From the NCBI GenBank assembly GCA_037447655.1, contig JBBHKE010002021.1, positions 1 through 61,888 of the forward strand: a stretch of 61,888 nt of DNA, written 5' to 3'. The position numbers and the translations under genes are program-made. This DNA is from Zygnema cylindricum (lineage: Eukaryota > Streptophyta > Zygnematophyceae > Zygnematales > Zygnemataceae). Under the pieces are notes generated by a model. It was not told where the DNA came from. It searched no databases and was given only the letters and a program-made list of their open reading frames with translations. The stretch's first letter is position 1. Each line of letters opens with the position of its first letter. Positions 22,205-32,597 of this stretch are shown here, one piece after another.

Positions 22205-22580
22205 GGGATTGACATCTCTCTTTCCCTCTTCCCCCACTCTCTATTCCTCTCTCTCTCACTCTTCCTCTCTCTGGCTCTCCCTCTCCCTCTCCCTCTCCCT
22301 ATCTCCCTCCCTCTCCCTCTCTTTCTCCCTCTCCCTCTCCCTCTCCCTTTCCTTCTCCTTCTCCCTCGCCCTCGACCTCGCTCTCGCCCTCGCCCTCTTG
22401 CTCTCCCTCTCCCTCTCCTCCTCCCTCCCCCTCCCCCTCCCCCTCTCCCTCTCCCTCTCCCTCGGTCTCTTCCTCTCCCTCTCCCCCTCCCTCTCCTCCC
22501 CCTCCCTCCCTTCCCCCTCCCCTTTTCCCTCTCCCCCTCCCGCTTTCCCTCCCCCTCCCTCTCCCCCTCCCCCTTTCTAA
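22205..22580 (+). repeat. Long CT (CTCCCT) tract, mirror of the preceding GA tract
   Basis: About 370 bases nearly all pyrimidine with CCCTCTCCCTCT periodicity. It is roughly the reverse complement of the tract 110 bases upstream, so the pair could fold as a very long hairpin. Confidence 0.8.
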
Positions 22581-22829
22581 GAAATGCAACGATAATAATT
22601 TTTAGTCGATAAAGCCCCCGTCCTCTAAAGTTTTTTTTTTTTTTTAACAATTTCTTCAAATGAAGTTTAACAAAATCATTTTTTTTTTTGGGAGAAAATG
22701 TTTGTCGATGTTTTTACAATTTCGAAATTTACGACTTTCAACAACAATTTCGTTTTATTCTAGTCCTCCTTTTTTTTTGTTTATTAAACAAACCTTTTTA
22801 TTTTGTTTTTTTGTCCTATGTGAAATTAG

Positions 22830-23188
22830 GTTTTTTTGTGTTATGGTCGTTATACGAACCTCGAGCTCCTCCAACATTACGGTTTCGTCCTTTTCAATAA
22901 TCCAAACGATGTCGTCACAATTGAACTTCCTCATCCGGATTCTCTCAATCCTCAACCGACAAATCCTAAAAAAACTCAAAATCAACATAAAAGTCGAAAT
23001 CAAATCGAGGAATCCTCGACAATTTCTAATCCAAGTCAAGAAATCGCAACATTGTTTGGAAATTTGGGATTGAGCTCAAGTCAAGATTGTAATATTCGAG
23101 TGGACGGTCGTCCTTCTTTTTGTCTTTTGGCATCGTTACGAATTTTGGCGACTCCGTCTCATTTGAGAAAAAAATTAAGAAAAAATGA
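22830..23188 (+). CDS. SET-domain lysine methyltransferase exon (Rubisco LSMT-like C-terminal part)
   Basis: After a T-rich acceptor (GTGAAATTAG) the frame reads CYGRYTNLELLQHYGFVLFN and NPNDVVTIELP, the post-SET strand shared by LSMT/SETD-type methyltransferases. It continues into a substrate-binding-like segment with LFGNLGL, VDGRPSFCLLASLRILATPS. The exon ends at ATGA/GTAAGA. Such enzymes methylate lysines of proteins such as Rubisco or aldolase. The catalytic SET core should lie upstream, but 22205-22800 holds only a CT tract and T-rich DNA. No later exon was identified, so this is a partial gene or a captured fragment. Confidence 0.6.
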
Positions 23189-23987
23189 GTAAGAATGAAG
23201 AAAGAAGAAAGAAAAAAGATGAAAAATGAGAAAAAAAAACCGTAGAACGAAACTGTGAAATTTATGTTTAAAAATATATATATATATATATATATAAATA
23301 TAAAAAAAATAAAAAAAATCGAGATAGTATTTTTTGTGTATTGATTTTTTAATTTTGGTTCCAAGAAAAGAAATTAAAAAGATGAAAAAATAAATAAATC
23401 AATCAATGATTGTATTTTATTGTTCAAGAGAAACAGATTGCAGATTTGAGTTTAGGAATTATGGAGTTCGATTTGATTTTTGGAATGTCATTTTTTTTTT
23501 AATCTATGAGTATTTAATATTTTCAAAGAGTTCCTGGAATTTAAAGTTTATATTGTTTGACTTCTTTTTATAAATAAATTTATTTATTTTTACTTATGGA
23601 TTTAATTATTTTTATTTATATATTTATTTGCTGTAAAGGTCGTTTTAAAACTGCACCTTTCCACACCCTTTTTTGGTATGTTCTCTTTTATTTTCTAGGT
23701 TTCCTTTTTTTTCTCCTGACTTCCAATTTTATTTTATTTTGTCTTTTGTCTTTTGTCTTTTGTCTTTATTTTTCTCTCTTTTCTTTTTTTGTCTTTTGTC
23801 TTTTGTCTTTATTTTTCTCTTTTCTTTTTTTGTCTTTTGTCTTTTGTTTTTTCTCGCTTTTTGTTTTTTTTTCTCTCATCTTTTTTTTTCGTTTCGTTTA
23901 TTTTTCCTTTTTTTCTTTTCGTTTATTTTGTATTATTTCGTTATATTTTCTTTTTTTGTCTTTTTGTTGGTGTTGTTGTTCTTCCAG
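23189..23987 (+). other. T-rich intron-like DNA with TGTCTTTTGTCTTT repeats
   Basis: 23740-23860 repeats TTGTCTTTTGTCTTTTGTCT-like units. A small possible exon at 23639-23675 (RFKTAPFHTLF, between TGTAAAG and GTATGTTC) might belong to the steroid-reductase gene but is too short to assign. The region ends in GTTCTTCCAG, the acceptor of the next exon. Confidence 0.45.
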
Positions 23988-24361
23988 GGTCGGCCAATTC
24001 GGAAACTACCCATCCAATTGGATTTCTCGACCCCAATTTATTATCGGCTTTTCACTTTTTACGATCGGTTTCGCGATAAACTTTTGGAGCGATTCCATGT
24101 TGATAAAATTGCGACAAGATTGTGGTCCCCAAGATTACAAAATACCATACGGATTTTTTACATTAGTTGCCCAAACTATTTTGGAGAAATAATCGAATGG
24201 TTTGGATGGTCCATTATGTGTTGGTCTTTCGCAAGTTTATCTTTTTTTATATACACTGGCAAATCTCGTTCCAAGAGCAATATCACACCATTTATGGTAC
24301 TTGAAAAAGTTCGAGGATTACCCCACATCTCGAAAAGCAATTTTTCCTTTTTTTTTTATGA
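23988..24361 (+). pseudogene. Steroid 5-alpha-reductase (DET2/SRD5A) C-terminal exon with homopolymer frame breaks
   Basis: From the acceptor, the frame gives FGNYPSNWISRPQFIIGF, IGFAINFWSDSML and DYKIPYG, then in a second frame ISCPNYFGEIIEWFGWSIMC, then in a third frame TLANLVPRAISHHLWYLKKF and EDYPTSRKAIFPF. Together these follow the PF02544 steroid-reductase domain in order, with the NYFGEIIEW and LxPRAxxHHxWY signatures. Members reduce a delta-4 3-oxosteroid double bond with NADPH in the ER membrane; DET2 does this in brassinosteroid synthesis. Both frame breaks fall at T runs (6 T before ACATTAG, 7 T before ATATACAC), and a third 10-T run sits where the stop TGA at 24359 would fit the family's C-terminus. 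Sequencing error and real decay are both possible. Confidence 0.65.
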
Positions 24362-25298
24362 TTGGTTTTCATCGAGGCCTTTTTTTATTATTTGACGAAA
24401 TTTAGTTCGCTTTATCGACATGTATTTTAAATGTTAGAGGTATTGTGAACAACTTTCCAATACCTTGCCTAATTTGAATATTTGGTTGTTACGAGTTTTC
24501 GATTACCACATTCCTTAAGTTTCAAAATAGAAAATTGTGACAAATTATGTATTTTTGTAAAGATGATGTAGAAATTATGTAAATGTATAAACCATAAAGA
24601 GGATTTGTATATTGGTGGTTGATAATTATAGTGGGTCACAACAAACTTCGAAACTTTATCGCCAACAACTTTATTTGTCATTGTTGATGGGCGCAAATGG
24701 GTATTCTTCACGAGAATATTTATGTCAGTAATACATTCCTCGAAAAAAAAATTAAGTTGTTGAACAAATTTCAAAGTGATGTAGTGTTTGAGTATGTCTT
24801 ACTTTATTTTTACGGTACATATATTTGCACCTAAATTCTAAAAATTAATGTTGTCCCGTGGTTAACTTTTTGAGTAATTTTTAAACCAAACATATGACAT
24901 TATACAATCTAACGTCATCAAGTCTTGAATTGAACGATTTTGATTCATAAAATTTTTGGTATATGTCATTTTAATATTTTTGTTTTTGTTAAAAGGTAAG
25001 TTTAAATCTACTTAGTTTCTCAAACTAGTTGTGATATGGACTTTCAAGACAATAACATTTTGGGCAATTCTAGTTTAATATTCTCGTAATCCATACGAGA
25101 GTAACCTCAAAAAAATCAAGAATCTTCACTGAACAAGTAGATTAAATGGCTCGAGAGTACGAATCAAGACCAGACTAGGGCGCAGTAGCAACACACAATA
25201 ATAAAATTGGGTAAAATGATATAACAACGATGTACGGAACACGAAGGCGGAGCCACCAAATGAAATATTTCGTCAAACAAAAATCGAAACAAAGGTTC
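24362..25298. other. AT-rich spacer
   Basis: No gene recognised. A 101-codon minus-strand frame at 24469-24774 has no clear family. Confidence 0.5.
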
Positions 25299-25440
25299 AT
25301 GGTGTATCATTATTAGTGTTAATGCTTTTTTCGCCATAGAAACTTATTTTCCCTGTACACATATGTCAGATTTTGGATCTAACCGTTGCGATTGAAAGGT
25401 AAGATTCTCACCTTTCGATTAGCGCCAAACCACAACTGAT
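25299..25440. mobile_element. Half of a TIR element related to 13275-13493
   Basis: Starts GGTGTATCATTATTAGTGTT and contains CGTTGCGATTGAAAGGTAAG, the reverse complement of the core at 13392-13408. The right half is missing. Behind it are three short repeats of AAAACCACAACCGATAGAA (25440-25505). Confidence 0.6.
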
Positions 25441-25544
25441 AGAAGCAAAACCACAACCGATAGAATCAAAACCATGATAAAAGAAAAACCACAACCGATA
25501 GAGATTGCTCACAGTGTTGTCCACACTCCTACGTCGGTTGGTGA

Positions 25545-25976
25545 CACATACAAGATTCAACCATCCAACAACGGGCAAACACATTTGATAAAGGAGCTAC
25601 ATATCACTATTGTGATGGCAAACAATCGAGCACATGTATCTCATTGTCACTCGCTAAAGAGATTGTTCCTCCTTTACCAAAAAATGCTTCGGACATCACG
25701 GATACACTAGCATTGCCAACATTACATGCCTTACAACTCAATTGGAATATTGTTACTAATCGAACCATTTCTGTCGATGAGCACAATACACTTGACGCTT
25801 GTCTAAGTTGTTTTAATAATGGTAAAGGGTCATTTGGAATCAATAGTGTTGTTCCTTCTCATCATGTTACAAATAACAATGCAAAACGCGTCATTTTAGG
25901 GTTAGTTTTTGCACTTAAGATAAATTTGGCGACATATAAACTTAAAAAAACCGCCACTCGTTCGCTCACCTCATAG
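25545..25976 (+). CDS. Unassigned open frame
   Basis: After a stop at 25542 the frame is open for 144 codons and includes YHYCDGKQSSTCISLSLAKE and IVPPLPKNASDITDTLALPT, followed by CLSCFNNGKGSFGINSVVP. It looks less random than its surroundings and has two Cys pairs and an N-glycosylation-type NAS, but I recognise no family. It could be one exon of a secreted protein or part of an old transposon. Confidence 0.2.
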   Translation, partial: HIQDSTIQQRANTFDKGATYHYCDGKQSSTCISLSLAKEIVPPLPKNASDITDTLALPTLHALQLNWNIVTNRTISVDEHNTLDACLSCFNNGKGSFGINSVVPSHHVTNNNAKRVILGLVFALKINLATYKLKKTATRSLTS

Positions 25977-26145
25977 GGAGCAACCGAAAAGTCCAAGGTG
26001 CCAATTAAGAACCTTTTGTGTTCCGTTTCTAGGAGGGAGGCGAGATCCTTGTCATCGCCGAATATACAAAAAGTGGCACCCCAAGTGAATTCTTATGGCG
26101 ACCTTCTGTTGTTCTGGTGCCGCCTCTTTGTGTTAAAATATACTG

Positions 26146-26369
26146 TACACCGCGAATCGCTATTAGTGTTAATCACGCTAATTTGGCGCCCTTAAATTTT
26201 TACCAAAATTCTTAAATAGCGTGATTAATTCTATTTAAAGAAACCCTAAAAAAACAAAAGTTGAGTGACTGATTTCCTTCAAAATCCCCAAATTCCCAAT
26301 TAGCGTTAATCACACTAATTGTTTTTTAACACTAAATATTTGTTAACGCGAATAGCGATTCGTGGTGTA
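26146..26369. mobile_element. TIR element, CACCGC family, 224 bp
   Basis: TACACCGCGAATCGCTATTA at the left matches TAATAGCG..CGTGGTGTA at the right as inverted repeats (GCGAATAGCGATTCGTGGTG). The inner GTGTTAATCACGCTAATT and its counterpart also pair. The TA at both outer ends is the likely target duplication. Confidence 0.8.
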
Positions 26370-26537
26370 GTGAAATGCGACAAATTGATATCACTCTGCT
26401 ACGGTACTTATGTTGGATTGATAAAACGATATCTCTATGTACAAAATGATAAACTATTTTGCTTTGTTATACTTGTACGACAAGCGGTTTTGCAATATTT
26501 TATTGATTTACACCGATACGATGTAAATCTATACCAT

Positions 26538-27003
26538 CGTAGGTCGCAAAAGTCAAAATTTTAGGAAACCGAAACCGACCGTTTTTTTTTTTTCAAAATC
26601 TGAGTACCCGACGCCCGACCGGGTTATGTCACGCTCCTAAATTGTTAGCCGTCACCCGAAACGCGTTTACGAAAATAAAAGTTTAACCAAAACTCGATTT
26701 CTCGCAACTACCCGTACCCGCCCGTACCCGAAAAAATACATTTTTTATGGTACATTTCCCTTATACCTTCCACGATACCAAAGAATACAAAGTACAATAA
26801 TGTTGGATTAGTATGGACACTACAAAACTTTCATTTTTTTTCGTTTTTTGCTTACCCGACCTTAACCGATTTTTTTTTTTTTGTGAATCAACCGCCCGAA
26901 TCCTCCCGGCCCCCCAAATTTGGCATCCGAATCCGTTCCGGATAAGTCGCGGGCGGTCGGTTAACGGTCGGTTACGGTTTCGGTTAACCGTTTGCGACCT
27001 CTG
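26538..27003. mobile_element. hAT-like short element, 466 bp
   Basis: Ends are GTAGGTCGCAAAAGTCAAAA and GGTTAACCGTTTGCGACCTCTG, i.e. degenerate CAGAGGTCGCAAA termini in the style of hAT elements. The inside is a large fold-back (CCGACC...GGTCGG segments, TTATGTCACGCTCC). Same length as the copies at 27414 and 36927. No coding sequence. Confidence 0.65.
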
Positions 27004-27290
27004 ACCATGGTAAAAAACAATTAACATTGCATCGCGATGTCAACGCTCTACAGCGAAACTGTTATGATACTGGATTAATCGGCGTCGGCCAAAATCGCGC
27101 CTGCAATGTTTGGTTCGTTTTAGTGCGACAGTTATGTTTCGTTTCGTTTGGTACAGTACAGTACGTACTGTACTTTCTGCTGGTTCGTTTTCGTGGGATC
27201 GTTATTCAATTGTATGAATCGGGCGAGGACGATTTCGAGGAAATGTTTGGTTCGCGAAGCGCTATTTGGTGTCCGCATAATATTGCATGT
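27004..27290. other. Spacer between hAT-like elements
   Basis: Contains a short palindrome-rich run (TACAGTACAGTACGTACTGT). No gene found. Confidence 0.5.
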
Positions 27291-28062
27291 TCGCGAAGCG
27301 TGACACGATCTTTGCGTCCGCGGTAATATTTTGTGTGCGACGAAGTGGCAGTACTTTTGTACGGCCGATCCTGCAACGATCCTGCCACATCTTGTTTCAA
27401 TTTACAGAGAACCCAGAGGTCGCAATCGGGTACCCGTATCCGTACCCGACCGTTACCCGACCGCCCGCGTCTGATCCGGAACGGATTCGGGTGCCAAATT
27501 TTGGAGGCCGGTGGGATTGGGGCGGGTGATTCACAACAAAAAAAAATAAAAAATCAGGTACAGTCGGGTAAGCAAAAACGAAAAAAAATTGAAGGTTTTG
27601 TACTGTCCATACTATCCAACGTTATTGTACTTTGTACTCTTGGTATCGTGGAAGGTATATCTGAGATGTACCACTAATTTTGTACTTATTCGGGTGGGGC
27701 GGGTACGTACAGTCGCGAGAAATCGAGTTTCGGTTAAATTATATTTTCGTAAACGAGTATCGGGTAATGGTTAACAATTTAGGAGCGTGACATAACCCGG
27801 TCGGGTATCGTGTGTTCAGATTTTGAAAAAAAAAATGTCAGATTTGGGTATCTAAAATTTTAACTTTTGCGACCTCTGAGAGCATATTTGTTTGAGTAGA
27901 GGTAGCTTGATGCTGCAGGATATATGCACTCAGCGTGCACCTGGTTGTTATGTTTAGGGACTGTTTGCATTGTATTGCTTTCAGCTGTATTTTTTTTTTT
28001 TCTTTGAAGTGAGTATTTAGCGAGTGAGTAGAGTTAAGAAAGATATAAAAAATGTATACAGT
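27291..28062 (+). repeat. ~770-bp dispersed repeat, copy 1
   Basis: From TCGCGAAGCGTGACACGATC to GAAAGATATAAAAAATGTAT this matches 36801-37570 almost throughout, including a nested hAT-like element at the same position. The nested element was therefore already present when the unit duplicated. Confidence 0.8.
27414..27878. mobile_element. Nested hAT-like element, 465 bp
   Basis: Starts CAGAGGTCGCAATCGGGTAC and ends TTTTGCGACCTCTG, perfect on the outer CAGAGGTCGCAA. Interior shares GATCCGGAACGGATTCGG and GGAGCGTGACATAACCCGG with the other copies. The flanks AGAGAACC and AGAGCATA agree only in four bases, so the target duplication is unclear. Confidence 0.7.
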
Positions 28063-28089
28063 GTGACTGCAAACATGGTTACACTAATA

Positions 28090-28775
28090 TAGGTATCAGT
28101 ATATAAATAAGAGTCTTTCAAACGCCCTTCCGGAAAGCCTTATATAGGCGGTGTGTCCGTTTCTGTTCGTCCGCAGTACGGATTGCCATATTGTTTATTG
28201 CGTTCCTAACCGTCGATGTGCAGACTGCCGTACGGATGGCGTAATGAAATATTGCCGTGCGTCGGCAATACATACTGCCGTACCGCAGGCACAATGTTAC
28301 GGTGCCGTGCGTCGGCAGTACACACTGCCGTACGCAGGCACAATGTTACGCTGCCGTGCGTTGGCAGTACATATTGCCGTACCACTGCCGCAATTTAACA
28401 TTGCCTTGCGTCAGCAGTAACCGCTGTACCGCTGGCGCAATCTAGAACGTTGTTCAACCCTCCGGAAATCCTTATTTAGGCGGTGTGTCTGTTTCCGTCC
28501 ATCCGCAGTACAGACGGCAGTACTGTGGGCACATTGTGACGTTGTTGTGCGACAGTCCGCAGTACGGACTGCCAAACAGCTGGCATAGTATAAAATTGCC
28601 AACCGTCGCACTATAGAGAGCCGTACGGATGGCGTAGTATAAAATTGCCAAACGTCGCTGTGCAGATCGTCGTACGGCTGACATAATGTTACGCTAACAA
28701 CTCTCGGTGTACAGACCGCCGTACGACTGGCGTAATGTTACACTAACAACCGTCGATGTACAGACGCCGTACCGC
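28090..28775 (+). repeat. 49-50-bp satellite array 1 with its head, duplicated head
   Basis: A head sequence (TATAAATAAGAGTCTTTCAA ... CCTTATATAGGCGGTGTGTC) leads into about four units of GCAGTACACACTGCCGTACG-type repeats (28250-28440). A second head-like stretch at 28455-28500 (CCTTATTTAGGCGGTGTGTC) is followed by more diverged GTAC-rich units to about 28770. Confidence 0.75.
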
Positions 28776-29395
28776 TACACCCGAATCGTAATTAGAGTAA
28801 TGAAAAAATTAGAGTAAAAAAAACCAAAACAAATAATTAGGGTAAAGAACTCTAATTTCTGTGATAAAACATTTTCATACAGGAAGTTTACTCTAATTTA
28901 TTTAAGTACTCTATATTGGGTTAAGTCGGTAATAATTATCGGCGCTGAAATTATGAACACTAAATTAAGTAGACGTTCAAAATCTGTCAGTCCGTATAGT
29001 TTTGACGTCATTATGACATTAGTACTATTTGTCGCGGTGAATGTCAATTAATGTTCACACTGACGACGATGCTCTCGACGGACGAGAGTTATGCGAACGG
29101 GTTTTTTTCGATGAGATTCATTTTTTGTTTAGTGCGATTTCATGTGCGTGAGCGATTCTATTGAATCATCAATTGTACCTTTTTGCTTATAAAAGTACAA
29201 TTTTGCACGGTCGAAATTCGTCCGTACTCCACACTATTTAAAACAAACCTATATTACATTTTTTTTACGCTAATTAAACTTACCTAAATTAGAATAATGA
29301 AAAAATTAGAATCGTTTACTCTATTTAATGTGATAGAATCGAAATTTCGAGCGACCGAATTAGAGTAATTTACTCTTATTACGATTCGCTGTGTA
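28776..29395. mobile_element. TIR element, CACCGC family, long (620-bp) type
   Basis: Ends TACACCCGAATCGTAATTAG and TTACGATTCGCTGTGTA. Interior shares AAATAGTGTGGAGTACGGAC-like and AAAAGTACAATTTTGCACGG segments with the elements at 47999-48497 and 58852-59469. No transposase reading frame. Confidence 0.75.
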
Positions 29396-29398
29396 TTG

Positions 29399-29599
29399 TA
29401 CACCGCCAATCGCTATTAGAGTATATAACGACAATTCGGTGCCCTTTTTTCAAAAAAAAAAACCTGAAATACAATTAATAACGCTATTTAAGTACGTGGA
29501 CCATAATCTGCCACGTCTCAGGTACTAAATTAGAATCAATAACGCTAATTGTTTTTTGACGCTAATTAATCCTTGACTCTAATAGCGATTGGCAGTGTA
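29399..29599. mobile_element. TIR element, CACCGC family, 201 bp
   Basis: TACACCGCCAATCGCTATTA at the left, CTAATAGCGATTGGCAGTGTA at the right. It begins 3 bp after the previous element. The core TGGACCATAATCTGCCACGT is shared with 35647-35849. Confidence 0.75.
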
Positions 29600-29695
29600 G
29601 CGTTGACTGTGTCGCGGTAAAGACAACCGTACCGCTGACACAATGTAGCATTGTCGTGCTTCTCGGTACAAACCGTCGTACGAGTGGCACAATGT

Positions 29696-29952
29696 GCACC
29701 GAGAATCGTTATTAATGTCAAAGTTTAAATATTGTTGAAGAAAAATTACTGCAATTGATGCTAATTAAGAATTTTTTTTTTTTTTTTTAAAGGTGTATTA
29801 TAATTTCGGCTTAATGCTAATTTGGGTACAACAAAAATGGAATATTCGCCATACGATTATATACATTAATATATGTATTTGTACAAGATAGTAGAAAACG
29901 TACGCCGTCGTGAAAATTAGTGACTTTGACACTAATAACGATTCACAATGTA
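29696..29952. mobile_element. TIR element, CACCGC family, 257 bp
   Basis: GTGCACCGAGAATCGTTATT at the left and AATAACGATTCACAATGTA at the right, with TTAATGTCAAAG / CTTTGACACTAA as inner inverted repeats. Confidence 0.65.
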
Positions 29953-30889
29953 GCGTTGCTGTGGGTCACGGTACGGACCGCCGTACCGTTGGCACAATCT
30001 AAAGTTGCCAACAATCCCTAAAAAAAAACTACCAGCCGTACCAGCCCCTAAAAAAGCGTTGTTAAAAGTAAGTGCGGTCCGCCAAAAGTGACGCATAGCG
30101 TGCAGATTGACCATAAGTGTCCCGTGCGCATAATACGCACGGAACAAATGAGCGAATACTATGCACGATACGCATTTAACGTTGAATAAAATGTTATAAA
30201 ATGCGTATTTACCTATGTAGCAGTACATTTTTGTACATTTCCTGACGATGACCCTACACTTTGCATCTTTAAGGGTTATTTATAGGCTTTTTAGGGCTTT
30301 AGAGTACATTTCCTTACATTCCGTATGTTTGAGTATAACTGTAGTACATCGTCTGAGTTTCCGTACTTGTTAAGGTTATTTATTTTAGGGTTTGTAGGGT
30401 TTATTTTCGTACAGTCCCGTATATTTCAATATAGCTACGCTACACTTTTCGTGTAGTTACGCACAGTGGTCGTACATTTTCGTACATATAAGGGTAATTA
30501 AAGGGGGGATTTTAGGGATTTTAGGGTACATTGCTGTACATTCCTTCATATTTGAGTACGACTGCCAAATATTGTCGTACCATTAGGTTTTGTATGGTAC
30601 ACTTTCCGTATATTACGGTAAATTTCTGTTCAATTTCCGTACATTTTAAGATTTTTGAAGGATTTTCTATGATTACGCTCTCCGTACATTTTTATACATG
30701 TTCGTACATTGGAAACTAAACCGATTTTAAGAAAAGTATAAAAGTAGCGAATATTACGTTAAAATCGGAAAAAAATCCAAATTCGTACAAATTGGACAAT
30801 TAGGGCTCAAACCATTACATTGGATAAAAATTGTATACAAGCATAAACACACACAGCACCAAACTCGCCCGTGTAACAGGCTCATTTTA
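29953..30889 (+). mobile_element. ~0.94-kb repeat unit, copy 1, Helitron-like 3' hairpin
   Basis: Matches 34929-36128 through GTAC-rich, AGGGTTTTTAGGGTACATT-type sequence. The end carries a stem CGCCCGTGTAACAGGC, then TCATTTTATCTTGT, after which the copies diverge. A terminal hairpin about 13 nt before a fixed break point is how Helitrons end, although the last bases are CTTG rather than the usual CTRR. A 98-codon minus-strand frame at its left end is shared with copy 2 but I assign it no function. Confidence 0.5.
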
Positions 30890-31222
<333 letters not shown>

Positions 31223-32345
31223 TAAGTATATAAATAAGAGTCTTTCAGACGCCCTTCCGGAAAGCCTTATATAGGCGGTGTGTCCGTTTTCTGTTTGTCC
31301 GCAGTACGGATTGCCATATTGTTTATTGCGTTCCTAACCGTCGATGTGCAGACTTCCGTACGGATGGCGTAATGAAATATCAGCGGTAGAGACCACTGTA
31401 CCGCTGGCACAACGTAACGTTGCCGTGCGTTGGCAGTACATACTGCCGTACGCAGGCACAATGTTACGGTGTCGTGCGTCGGCAATACATACTGCCGTAC
31501 GCAGGCACAATGTTACGGTGTCGTGCGTCGGCAGTACATATTGCCGTTCGCAGGCACAATGCTACGGTGCCGTGCGTCAGCAGTACATACTGCCGTACCG
31601 CAGGCACAATGCTACGGTGCTGTGCGTTGGCAGTACATACTGTTGTACCGCAGGCACAATGTTACGGTGCTGTGGGTCGGCAGTACATACTGCCGTACGC
31701 AGGCACAATGTTACGGTGCCGTGCTTCGACTGTACATACTGCTGTACCGCAGGCACAATGCTACGGTGCCGTGCGTCGGCAGTACATACTGCTGTACCGC
31801 AGGCAAAATGTTTCGGTGCTGTGCGTCGGCAGTACATACTGCTGTACCGGAGGCACAATGTTACGGTGCCGTGCGTTGACAGTACATACTGCTGTACCGC
31901 AGGCAAAATGCTACGGTGCCGTTCGTCGACAGTACATACTGCTGTACCGCAGGCACAATGTTACGGTGCTCTGCGTCGGCCGTACATACTGCCGTACGCA
32001 GGCACAATGTTACGGTGTGGTGCGTCGACAGGACATACTGTTGTACCGCAGGCACAATGCTACGGTGCCGTGCGTCGACAGTACATACTGCTGTACCGCA
32101 GGCACAATGTTACGGTGTGGTGCGTCGACAGTACATACTGCTGTACTGCAGGCACAATGCTACGGTGCCGTGCGTCGGCAGTACATACTGCTGTATCGCA
32201 GGCACAATGTTACGGTGCCGTGCGTTGGCAGTACATACTGCCGTACGCAGGCACAATGTTACGGTGTCGTGCGTCAACAGTACATACTGTTGTACCGCAG
32301 GCACAATGCTACGGTGCTGTGCGTCTGCAGTACATACTGCCGGTA
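31223..32345 (+). repeat. Satellite array 2: head plus ~19 units of 49-50 bp
   Basis: The head (31227-31380) repeats the head of array 1. Units then run from about 31405 to 32342. One unit reads GCAGTACATACTGCCGTACC, then GCAGGCACAATG, TTACGGTGCCGTGCGTCG. A variant lacking one C (49 bp) is mixed in. Each unit contains the inverted repeat GCAGTA/TACTGC. All three forward frames stay open for hundreds of codons. The array ends at ACTGCCGGTACATTTA, as does array 3. Confidence 0.9.
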
Positions 32346-32597
32346 CATTTACGAACTTCCAGAATATGAGTCCATCCAAGTTAAACTTTTAAATTTTGAG
32401 AAATAGAGTTATGTGGACCGTGTTTGCTTTAAATCCAGATCTTTCCCAAAACTAGACAATTACAATGTAAAGAGAGCGATTAATAAAGATAATTCAATGG
32501 CAGAGGATCATATTTTCTGTCATAAAAAAGGTTTCGAGAGGCAGGTTTTTCAGAAACACTGCATGGGGACAACTTAATTGTGAATTGAAAAACATAC
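32346..32597. other. Junction between satellite array 2 and DHAR exon 3
   Basis: Non-repetitive sequence directly 3' of the third DHAR exon on the minus strand. It does not encode the expected next DHAR segment. Confidence 0.5.

Noticed and set aside
22105-22659. Arg/Gly/Glu-rich frame on the minus strand and Leu/Ser frame on the plus strand
   Set aside because: Same artefact from the CTCCCT tract.
23596-23985. Phe/Leu-rich membrane-like frames
   Set aside because: T-rich intron DNA; only the part after the acceptor at 23987 matches a protein family.
24469-24774. Minus-strand frame considered as the missing DHAR C-terminal half
   Set aside because: A faint resemblance around VVGDKVSKF does not extend to the rest of the GST C-terminal domain, and no splice junction with the right phase was found.
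31344-32406. 341- and 328-codon frames across the satellite array
   Set aside because: Not annotated as genes: overlapping frames are equally open and the repeat unit is not a multiple of three. Kept only as a finding.
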